From the NCBI RefSeq assembly GCF_001039355.2, contig NW_019775746.1:547771-611770 (forward strand): a stretch of DNA of 64,000 nucleotides, read 5' to 3'. Shown here piece after piece: positions 51,401 to 63,400 of this stretch; positions within the stretch are counted from its first letter, which is position 1; each line of letters starts with the position of its first letter. The position numbers were made by a program, and so were the translations under genes. This DNA comes from Lingula anatina (lineage: Eukaryota; Brachiopoda; Lingulata; Lingulida; Lingulidae). The notes under the pieces were generated by a model, which had not been told where the DNA came from, did no database searches, and saw nothing but the letters and a program-made list of their open reading frames with translations.

Positions 51401-54400
51401 AAGAAGCTGTGGAGGAAGAAAGAAAATTGCGATCCGTCCGGCCTGATAGACCGTAAGTACTGCCAGGATTCCATAGACTTTGAAAAATAGACCATCGAAC
51501 TTATAGCTAATTCACAAAACACACATTTTATCAATCACTCCAACGTCTTTCCGTGTACCCAACATGACCTTGACCAGCCTTGACCTGTTTTTACTCAAAA
51601 GTTTTTTCTGATTGGATAATCCGCTTATTTACATCATGGTGATTTCACGTGTGTCTTAACAAAAAGCATTCACTTGTCATGTGGAAGTTTACATGGTACG
51701 AGCACTAGCCGAGTTGGTATATTATGCTGTGTATTGCTGCAGTGTGCTGAAAATTCTTACTACGCGAGTTGCACAGATTAAAAGGAAATGGTAGCTGAAA
51801 CTGAACTCCTCGATGCACAGGAACGAATAGGAGACACTTATGAAAGTGCAAGCAAAGAAAATATTTCTGACAGAGCAAACAATGACTTTTCTGTTCAGCA
51901 TAGAAATAGAAAGATTGCAAAAGTTGGGGATATAGTTGCACGCAAGGCGCACGATGCAGGACACAACGGGGAGATTAAATCTAACGTGCTTCATAGAAAA
52001 TGTCAGGAACATGACGCTGCTGCCGTGAAGAAAGCGATAATTACAGACTATGATAATGAGGTCGAAAGGAAACCGCTGACACCAGGTCTCAAAGAGAAGT
52101 TTTTTAGCTGGTGGCATGCACCAGAGTATGTGATGGAACAGGGTGTCAAACGCAAAGATGTGTAAGCAGTCCACTTTATTATTATTTGCATCAAGAATAG
52201 ATGAAATGTCTAAAACAGCTGTAAATTTTGCCTTCTGTTTCCTGAAGGTGCCAACTGCATTATGCATTAATTTTGAAGTATTAGGTACTAAAAAAATATC
52301 CTGGATACCCATGGAAATGCCCCACAGTCATATTTTTATCTTGCAAATCTCCTTTCTTTCCCAACTCAAACCTCAAAGTAGGTAGAGCCCCTTTAAAAAG
52401 TTTATCATAGGAATACTTTATTATAATTTCTTCTTGCATGGCCCAAACCATAGCCATCCCCCAACCTGAAATGAGAAAAATTGTATGTTACATAATACAG
52501 GGCCAAGACATGAAGTTAATTGTTTTGAAACGAGTTTTTTTTTTCTAAACTAATTCTATCTGGTTACTTGACAAGAAAAAGGTGCACAGTAAGTATGACT
52601 TTAATAGATGAGGATGTCCAAGGACAGAGCATGGTCAGTAGAGCAAAAAGTCATACTAGTACTGTCATGCAATTTTTTTCATTTTTAGTGCTTAATTGTG
52701 GCAACCAATAATACTACATGATTTTATCACTACCCATGAGATCAAGTAGCACAACATAACACTGTTTAGATGAGAGTGCATTGTAGAAGAAAAATTATTT
52801 TAAATTCCCGAAGTTACAAAATATTCTAGAGCTATTATTATTGTTACAAAAGCATGCTTTGACTCTTTTTTTATGTCTGAAATTATTGCATGGACTGATG
52901 CGTCTTTACAGGAGTAACCTTGCATAACACTGACTCCATCACCTTGAACACTACAAATTGTTTGATGTTTACGTGGAGGGATTGAAAGGCTAAATTTATA
53001 TTAACAAAGTCTGTTAAGAATATTGTCAAAAAGTTAACATTTTGATGGAGGCAAGTTGTATATCTATTTTGACACTCATTTGGAACTGACTTGTATAAAA
53101 AAAGTTATAATCTTAAAAGACAAAATATTACTGATTTACTAGTACTAGTAAATAAGCTAATTTTTTTTGTCAAAAGCAGTTCCAAAGACTGTTGAACTTC
53201 CCAATCATAATATCCCTGGCTTCATGTCTGGTCCATGAGCCTATACCTTGTACTGTACTTCATCTGAATCTTTTAAAGAAGCCAAAAGTGTGACTAGTGA
53301 GAAGTGTATTGTGCAGTGATAAGTGAAGTCAGTGTGGGTCTGTTAGGATACTGAGTGTGAAAGTAGCTATAGGTTGGGGCAGGTTTTATTGTAAAACCTG
53401 GCTTCTTAGGACCCCCCCCTTTCCCTTCGCTTCCAACAGGTGTGCCTTTACCATTTTTAGGCTATGTGCTGCAAGTTATTTGAATATGGGAATCTTGTAA
53501 ACAGCATCTTTCGCTAAAACTAAAAGCTTGTTTGTACAAAGGTTTATTAAAATCAAGGTTAAATCAAGGGAAAATTACAGACTGCTTGCCGGGAATACAT
53601 TTTTGAAAATCAGGCAAATCATTTTGCCCTAGTACAGTAAAAAATATAAAAATAATAGAACTTGGAAGCATAAAATTTGCATTTCAATTTGCATCTATTT
53701 TGTCATATAAATTTGCTGTGAATCGCCAATTCACTAAAAATTATTCTGTGACTTACTTGAAAACTTTTTTTTTATTTCAGAATACATCATCACACAGACT
53801 CCCTATTCAGTACATCTAGTGGGTTTGCCAACTTCAGAGGACTTCTAAATCTGTGCATAGTTCTGCTGGTATGTACATGACATGTGTGTAAATATGTATT
53901 GATATACATACGTATGAATGCATACAACCCCTTCCAGTCTGTGTTTGTCTGTCCTGCCCTCCTTCCTTCCTTTTTCCTGCAATCAGTTTTCTGCTCTTTA
54001 TCTTTAATTTTTTTTTGTCCAGCATCATACTTGCAAAAGCACACATGCACTTAGAAAAAAAATTATTTGTGTCAAAGTGCTTGTGTACCCTTTGTGCAGT
54101 AGAACATGTGAAGCATGAACATTATTTTTTATGACAATATTGACATGTTAACTGGTCATCATCTAGTCAAATGATTGTCCAACATCATTGTGTTTGTAGG
54201 ATACTGTAGATGTTTCTTTTAGTAACTTACATGTTGTAAATGAAGAATTATTAATTTTTGTGCTTGTCAACGAACAGAAATTTTGTGACAAATTGAAAAA
54301 ATAAAATTAAAAAAAAATTTCAAAGCACAAAAGCTTGAATCCATGAGCATGTGAGTGGGGAACTCCAAAGGACAATGGAGATCAAAATATGATGTAAAAA

Positions 54401-57400
54401 CTTTTTTTTGCTCTTGCAAAAGAAGTGATTACTAGTATTGTTACAGACAATTAAATGTCTTCATGAAAAATAAAATATATATCTGTGAATATTATGGAAA
54501 TGAAAAGGGATGAGAATTTGATCCCCAGATTAGTTAAGTGAAGGCAAGGCCATAAGAGATGTCCAGACTGCATTACAGTTTCAAGGTTGTCTGAGTGTTA
54601 TCAGAACCAGACTGTTTAGTTTTAAGCAACCCCTGCACTTGTGAACAAAATGTGCACTTACAATCATTGTACGTGATAGTATCCCATGGTCGTGATAGTA
54701 TCCCATGGTCGTCTTGTCTCGTCTTCACTGATAAGAAGAAATGACCTTCTCTCATGTCCTTGTATGCACTTTTGTTGAGTAAGTTATCAGTAATGTCTAT
54801 CATTTGACACTGTATAGCATCATTTGTGCTACATTGTCTGCTGGACATTGTTCCAAGGTTGCAGGACTAGAACGATTTATACTTGCTATAATTAGTCAAC
54901 CTTGCAGCTGTTGCCATTTGAAGTTGATAATTATGAATCAATTATGATGTTGTCAAATTTGAGTTTTGACAAGGTAGCAAACTTGTATGATTTATTTGCT
55001 CAAGGCAACAATAAATTTGCTTTTTGGATTTATTTTGTATTAGCTGTTAAAAAAAAATTGTAAAAAAAAAAAAATAAATAAATAAATAAAACAACTGTGT
55101 TGCTTTAATGTACCCTCATTCTATGTTAGTACTCAGCCTTAAGTTATTTTATTCTATGTAAACTTGCTGTAACATGTTTTATAATTTTCCTCCATATTTA
55201 CTATGTTTTTAGTGGAAGTGCTGTTTCCAATTGTTTGACCTGGGAGATATTCCACAGCTGGCATATATGGTGCACTGTGCATGATCAGTGAATGATTCTG
55301 ATTGTGGGGCTTTAAAAAACTTTGTTTTCATCAGGTTAAAGTTTTAGTTTTGATGGAAGTTTTGGAAAAAAAAGGAGTTTGCACTGAAGGCCTATTTAAC
55401 TTCAGTATCTGCTGTTTGGATAAAAAATTGAAGTAAATTTTCTGGTTCACTTTATTTTGTTCACAAATGAGTGGTTCCTAAATTGAAGCAGTGTTATTTG
55501 TATACCTCAATGGGTCTATTTGTGAATATTCACATTAACAATAGCACATATAATTAAAATCGGTGGTGATTATGCTGTTAAGCATTATGAAATATTGCAT
55601 TAAATTAACAAAACCTTATTTTGTTCACTGTCATCGTAAGGATTATGGAAACAAAATTATATTGCTTACTCACTGTGCTCAATCTTACAAGAATGAATCT
55701 AAGTACTAAAATATGGATTGAGTTGGAATACCAGGCTACCAGCCTGATTAGATCTTTCTTGTAAAAATTTTGCATTTTTTTCTTTAATTTTCTCATGCTG
55801 TAGTGGCATTTTTACTGTAGGACTTTGAAGTCACATGTGCCTAAAGTCCTATGCTATTTATTATTTCTCAATGTCCATGCTACCTGTAGCACAGAATAAA
55901 AAAATTGATGATTATGCTGTTACACAATATGTAAAATTGTAGCAAAATTGTACACTGGCATTGTTATTTTCTGTTTTGTGTCTGTACATTATCAGCTTTT
56001 TTTTCCTTTTTTAAATCACAGGATGTTTTGTTTGGTATAAAAGCAGCTCGCTCAGATGTAATAAAACCCTCTTTAAAATCTGTTTGTACACTACAAATGT
56101 CACACCTGCTGCCTTTATTCTATTATGACGTGGAATTGAATAGTTTTACCAGTTGCATATAAGTCAGTGTTGAACAAAAAGAAAAAAAAAAAAAAAGAAA
56201 AGTGGGTGCCCAGACCTGGCAGAGCAAGTACACCAGCTGAAAGGTGGTGGTGCATGCCATATTTTCACCTGCAGGTAACTGTTGCTGATTTTTTAGACAA
56301 AACTTTCAGAAAACAAAGCAGTTACTTGAAGTGAAATGGTCAAACTTCCACAACTGGACTGTTCACCTATTTAAATCACCCCCCATCCCCTTCTCTTGTA
56401 CACATAGCATGCACAGAAATAAGTGTACCTTGTTAGTGCATACAAAACATTAAAAAAGATTAAGGAAGTGCCCATCGTTTCAAAATGAGAAAGCATTTGT
56501 CTTTATCATTTCAGCTTGTTGCAGTGTTAGTATGATAAAATTAACTGTGAAAAGTGGGCTTTTATGAAACAGTGAACATTTAGCCTTGGAATTTGCATTT
56601 ATCTTGGCCTTGGTTGATTTCGTATCTGTTTATTTTCCATCACTGACCACTTGCTGACCTTGGTTGATACAAAATGACTAGGTCATGTAATACATGGATA
56701 ACTTGTGAAAGACTTTGAGATTATCAACTTTAGATTCCTGTTTGTGAAAGGGTTTTCTTTTTTGTAGTGATGCTGGAGGGAGAGATTGGGGGGGGATGTA
56801 TTAATTGTAAAAGATGATAAAAATGCATGAGGGAAGTTGTTTAATTTGATTTGAAATTACATATAATCATTTTCCTGGGTGACTCCAGCTTGGATGTTGT
56901 TCTGATTAGTGCATTGAGTTAATTCAACAGCACATGCCACATGGTTGATATCAGAGATAAAACCAAGTATCGGAATTCGATTTTCCTAGTGATGAAAAAT
57001 GTTGCCAACTCACCTGAATAATACCAAATTATAGTGATTTTAGCATAATTTAAGGTAACAGTTTTTCAGAGCAGCCAGTATGTGTTGCTTATATTATGAT
57101 CAAAGGCAGTGAGGAAAAAAGCTTAGGATATTATTAATGCAAGTCACAGAGCAGCATCTTAGGCCAGCGGTTTATAAATTTACAAAGTTTAAATAAGGGT
57201 CATTCCCCAAAAAGTGAGTATTTTAGTCAAATCGGTGACACGTGTAGTATTTGCATAATCTTCACTTGCTCCTTTACTTTAGCTGTTTTATACTAAGGTA
57301 CTCTCCAATATGAAAATAAATTAATTTTTTTTTTTTAATGAGCTCTTACTAGATAAAACAGTGATACAAAAATTACCCCAAATGTGTGCATCACTGATGG

Positions 57401-60400
57401 AAGGCAATAGCATTTTGAGTACTGTTAAATGTTGGCAACTCTACCATGTACAAATAAAAAGGTTCTGCTGGCCAGCAACATTTTTCAGTGCAATGCAATT
57501 ACTGAGCAGTGGTTTCATAACCAGATATTACCCATTGATAACATGCATATATATTGATAACATACATAATGATGTCTACAGCAGGGCAGGCACTTATAGT
57601 ATGCATAAATTTATCAGATTGAACTCCTGAACAGCAGAGGAAATGACCATTGTAAACTGATAAAAAGTTGGGAATGAAGACGGTACATGTGCACTTACAA
57701 TTTGCACCACTGACCATTTGTGTCCATAGTGGCCAATTAATAATGGCCTGTCCCTCCCATGAAACATTTACTTTTGTGCAAGCATGAATATTTCAAGGAT
57801 TTTCCTCTTTTGTACATGTTTAAAGTAATATTTTTGGCTGGGGAGGGTTAGCCCCTTAAAAAGTTATATAAAAAACCCTTGGAATAGCCTTAAAGATGCC
57901 CAGTGCAGGATTTCCATGTGAAAAAACTTGTATGTATATCAAAGTTCCATAAGTTGAACAGTATTTTTTCGACTAACCAACATACAAAAAACAAAAAACA
58001 CAATCATCAGCATGTAGGTTGATGCCAGCTTCATCACTGAGGTCTGCTGACAGCACCTCTGACCCTGGTTGACCCGTGTGACCACCTAGTGTCCACCTAG
58101 TGTCCACCCTCCAATTTGCATCATTATCAGCATCAGAGGACTGTATATCATACAATGTTGGTAATTAAGGCTTTCAGGGTTGTCTGTGGCATGTATGATA
58201 GATCTCCTGTGTCATGTACGGAGAGTTATAATGTTTGCTGAAAGGCAATGCATGAATGATCACTTTGTTTGACTGTTTATTGTTATTGAATAAGTAGTGG
58301 AGTGGCAAAAAATAAATTGTAAATATTGTTTGAAGTTTTTTTGAGTTTGGTAGCTAAGATGTGTGAATAAATGGAGAGATGAATGGAACAAAATTTAATC
58401 AATAAATAGTAGAAAAATGTAAAATACACAAATTGACATTAGATTAAAATTAAGACAGTTGGTGTTAGCTCATTCATGATTATTTTTATGTAACGTCAAA
58501 CTTTTATATCTTTAGGTTTTATCCAATGCAAGAGTTGCCCTTGAAAATATAATCAAGTAAGTGGGTTTCATTTTGTGAAAGCAGAAAATTTTAAAGTATT
58601 AGGTGTAATGGTGTGCAGCTGTGATCGATGCTCTGCCTCTTCAGCTGGTATCATTAAATTTTTCTGACACTTTCTTCTGAAGGATAAAAATCAATAGGTC
58701 ATTTAAGAATTTAATTGTATAGATATAAAATGTCACACATTTCTCAAAAGTTGCATAATTAATTTATAGACTATTTGTTCTAAGACTTTTGCCTTAAAAT
58801 CAGATGGTTGAGATAGGCAGGGAATGCATCCCCCATCCCCCAAACAAGCACACGTAGAAGATAAATAAATAAAAATTGAAACTATTGAGCAATTCAGAGA
58901 ATTTCTTTACTATTAAGCACTGGTTATTGTCCAACCTAAATATATTTTAAAATGCAATAGTTATCTAAGTTTTTTACTATAGTATGAAGGGCATATGCAA
59001 AGCCAGTGAATGTTGTCTTTTTGTGGTCTAAGTCCTGTCATTTGCCATTACAGATATGGTATATTGGTGGACCCACTGCAAGTGATAGCTCTCTTTCTGA
59101 GGGAACCATATAGCTGGCCATGTGTTTTATTGGTTTTATGTAAGTATTCTCTATACACTATCTGTTCACTAAATTACTGGCCAGGGGTATTAATTTGCTT
59201 TGTAAAGTTTAAACCAAGTTTGAATTTATTAAAAAAATAATAATTGCCAGATATGTGGAATTTCAATTTTATCTTAGGTTTTTGCTTAATTTGATATATT
59301 TTTTGCAGACACTATAATTTGATGTATTTTTTGCAGACACTAATGAACTGTGATACATCTTTTACAATAAAATTTGGTATTGCCATTTTGATATTTCTAT
59401 TCTTCAGTGGTGAATGTATTCATACAGGTTGCTTTTGCATTGGAAGTGGCTCTCTCAAAGGTAGGTTAGGTATGGGCTTAATCTTCACAAGCCAAGATTA
59501 ATAGAACTTTACAACATCGCTGAACCTTTAAATTACTCAATGCATGCTGGAGCAACCCAGCCTCTTTCCATTACTGCCAGCAAATGTTATGGCATTTAGA
59601 CAAATATTTTGGCCAGGTTTTGGAACAATCACCTTGTGAGTGGAGGTAGATGGTTTGCACTCAGTGCAGCCTATAGCTGGCTCTGACTGTTTGAGTTGTA
59701 TAACCTCACCATAGAGAAAAATGAAGTATTAAGAGCTTTTTACACTTTTATTTCCTCATTTAGAGATGCTAGAGTTGTCAGTTATCTATGTAGAAAACTA
59801 AGGTACTTGTTTTATACTAACACTACCAATAGTAAGTATATTCTCTAAAATATTTGTCATCAGTATGTTAATGGACTTGTTTGTTGTCTCTCTCTTTGCA
59901 GAATCTGATACTTGGTATTGTCTTCATGTGGAATTTTTTTCTTTTAATTTCAATAGGAACCAAGTTGAATTTGATTGTTTCTTGCTGAACAATTATATAA
60001 TGTATGACAACTTTATTTTCAGGGTATAATTTCAGAGAGGCTTGGGGCTATTGTTCATGGCATTAACTTGTTTATTTGCCTTACCTTCCCTGCAGCAGTG
60101 ATCATCTACTTGCACCCCGTGCCATGTGAGTTAGGAAAGTTTTAAAGATATTTTATTACTTAGGCACCATTACCTAGCCAATTAATTGATGAAAAGAAAA
60201 AAGTTATGAATGAGACAAAATTAAAGTTTTCTTATGAAAGTAACTGGGAATTGTTACAACATTGAAGGAAATTTTGGCATTTCTCATTATGGAAATAGAG
60301 AGTGGATGTTGAAGAAAATCATATTTCTCACTGTGAAAATAGAAAAAAATTGGCTTCAGCAATATACCTGTTGTTACAGTATTGAAAATTTTCTAATTGT

Positions 60401-63400
60401 TACACTTTCTAGGTAATGGTGACAAAAAACTAAAGTTTAAATGACAGAAACAAATTCATTATTGTCAGTAAAAAGAGTTTGCATTAAATGATGAGTATTC
60501 AACTAATCGATATTATATTCTTTTATGTATATTGACCTTTTATATATTGATGTAACCATTTTTCATTAACGCGTCTCTTTAATTGCTTTGGTACCAATTA
60601 CTGACAGTCAATTAGTGACATGTATCTAACTGGAGTTAGTTTGCTTTTCACTTAGTTTATTAGTGTAGCAATGATAACATCATGTATTGATAGATTACAC
60701 TACTAATATATCAGTGATATGTTTTTCATTATTATCATTATCATTGTCAAGTTTTTATGTGTTCTTTGGTATGGTTTTTTATTTGGATAATAATGTAGAT
60801 ATTTCTTTTCTTTTTTTTTTTTTTGTAATTTTTTGTTATGTAAATTGAAAAGTATTCATGAAGATTAGATCGCTACTTTTTAGAGGGTTGTTGATTTCGT
60901 CCAGGCTTGGTCTACTGCAGTCACTATATATTCTCTCTATGGTGTTTATTGAGTAATAATCGATTTAAAAATCACCATCAGCATAGAGTGAGTTGAGAGT
61001 GCTGACAGCTTCAGGTGTGAACACCTAAAGATAAAATCTAGTTCAAATGATCAAAAGTATTTGAATAGATTTAATATCTAATCTTCATGAATATTTTTGT
61101 AGAACTGCTTGCAGATCCAGTTAAATTGATTTATTTTCTCATTTATGTTATGTGTTGTAGTTTTCTCAGCAAACACTCTGGCCGCCTATACCTTGGTCTT
61201 TCTCAAGCTTATATCATACTGTCTAACAAACAAGTGGTGTCGAAAAGACAGAGAAGTACGAGCACAATCTAGATACCGTCTCCAGCGAGGGCGATCTGTC
61301 TCTTATCATGCTGCAGGTATTACTCGTGGTTAGAAGCTGATGTGCATATTTATAAGCATGCGCTAATAATCTCTTCCCTAATCATCAGTAGATAACCTAT
61401 GCAACACATCGGTGTAAGCCTTTTAACCTAGCTTTCCAGCACTGGTTTTTGCTTTTTTTACTGCCCCTAGAATTTGCTTCCTTACTTCTAAGGTTGGTAT
61501 CGCTGTCAAACTTTGGAAATCATCACCTGATTGTATCCTTACTTGCTTTCTAGGTTGCATTTTGCTTGATAGCTTTTTTTTCCATGGAGCTAAGAACTGA
61601 TGATGTTATTGCTAGACTTGGGTACTGCTTTCTGCCATTTTTAAATTTCAGCCAAATGCTAGCTCACAGATCCCTTATGATGGTGATTACAGTCATTCAT
61701 GACAACCAATCATTAACAGACCTCTTATTTGTGATTTAGTTTTCAGTGCAAATACACTGGCCATATACACTGTAGTGTTTCTAAAGCTGATCTCATATTC
61801 AAATACAAATAAATGGTGTAGAGAGTCTGAAACAAACAACTCTATTCAGCCACGAACAAGATCACTTTCCCATTCAGATGAACAGTTGGGTAGGTATGAA
61901 GATTTATAAGATGGTTCTTGCAAGGAAATGCCTTTTTTCCCCTCTGTATTTCATACTTTTTATATTGTCTTTGCTTTACCATTGCTATTTGATTTTTCCA
62001 GTGATAAAACACATCCACAAAATTTTTTTAAATGCTCTTTTATCATAAACTTACATGACAAAAATAGCTATAATTAGATTGTTAATGGTTCCTTGAATTT
62101 TATATTACAGTTGGAGATAACCTTCTCCCATTCAATTACATTATTAAATAACTTGTTAGATATACATTTAGAATAATTATTCTTAAAAGAAGTAAGCACT
62201 TACAGTGTCAGATATTTGATAAATTAGAAGTCACATTTGGACCTGTCATGTTTTAAATTTTTTGAATCAGGATCTTAAATTTATCTCATTCTCTACTTGC
62301 TGTAGTAAGGATGAAAATGTGAATGTATATTACCTTTTTTGTAGTGAGTTGAAACTTTAGTAAATGAAACATAATTCAAATTTTTTTTGTTTTCCCAGAA
62401 CAAGTGGCCAATGGAAAACCAGAGACCACATTTGTGGTATATCCAAACAATTTGAATCAAGCAGGTAATTGGCAAAGAAATATTTGACTACATTATGACT
62501 CTTGTTTTAGTTCTTAAACAAACTTTTATTTTTAACTGATTTAGAAGTCTGTAGTATTAGACTATATGCGTTTCCCTTGAAAAGAAGAAAATGTTGAAAT
62601 ACAATATATTTATAGCAAGTAAGTGTTAAACAGGTGATGACTCTGAATGTGTCACATCTTTAAATTCTGCACTTTGTGATATCACTTTTGTTTTATTGTA
62701 AATTTATCCTTGTCTACCCATTTAAAGGCATATGTTTTTTCAATGTCAAGACATAGGCCACATTCAGAACAGTGGACTTAACAGTCTGAGGGTCAAATAT
62801 GGCAGACCCACTTGAATACTTCCTGACGGGGAATCCATTCAGTGTCTTTTAGCAGATAAGATGGCAAGCTTTTTAGTGGGTCACCATATTTGACCTGCAG
62901 ACTAGTTAGTCCACTGTTCGGAATGCAGCCATTCTTCAAAGATTTATTTGTTATAAATCTGTTTCAGATATATACTACTTCATGTTCGCACCAACTTTGT
63001 GTTATGAGCTCAACTTTCCCAGGTCAGCCAGGATTAGGAAAAGGTTTCTGCTTAAGAGAGGTTTGGAGATGGTACGCTATTTAATTATTTTGTTCATTAA
63101 ATTGGCAATATATATCCTGGTGTGTCATGAGCTAGCAGTTGCATTATGAACCCCATTGGGCAGATAGCAATTGCCTGTCTGTAGTCACCATAGGTGTCTC
63201 CATTGTCAAACTTACAGGAATGATGCATAAGACTAAGACCCCATTCCCAGAGATTAGATCGATCCAAACTAGATCAACCTAACTATCTGGGGGTTCACGC
63301 TAAATAGCTGTCAGCCGAGTGGGCACGAAAGTTAATTACCCCCTTACAGCTTGTAGTAGGCGGGACGGACATTTAAGCCGGATTATCTGACAGTAATCTA

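Larger units (their letters stand above)
47832..53631 (+). repeat. 2.9-kb tandem duplication containing DGAT1 exon 1, split by a single N
   Basis: 47832-50731 and 50733-53631 are the same sequence at about 98-99% identity, with scattered substitutions and 1-3 base indels. Copy 1 stops exactly at the lone N (50732) and copy 2 begins exactly after it. This is the signature of two contigs from alternative haplotypes joined without merging their overlap. A true duplication would not be expected to break precisely at an assembly N. Both copies contain DGAT1 exon 1, identical over its 101 coding bases, and the 125-codon frame. Confidence 0.93.

Noticed and set aside
61161-61889. Exons 7A/7B as another assembly duplication
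   Set aside because: Unlike the 2.9-kb block, the two exons differ at most silent sites and in the loops, and the flanking introns do not match, so they are a true old duplication.
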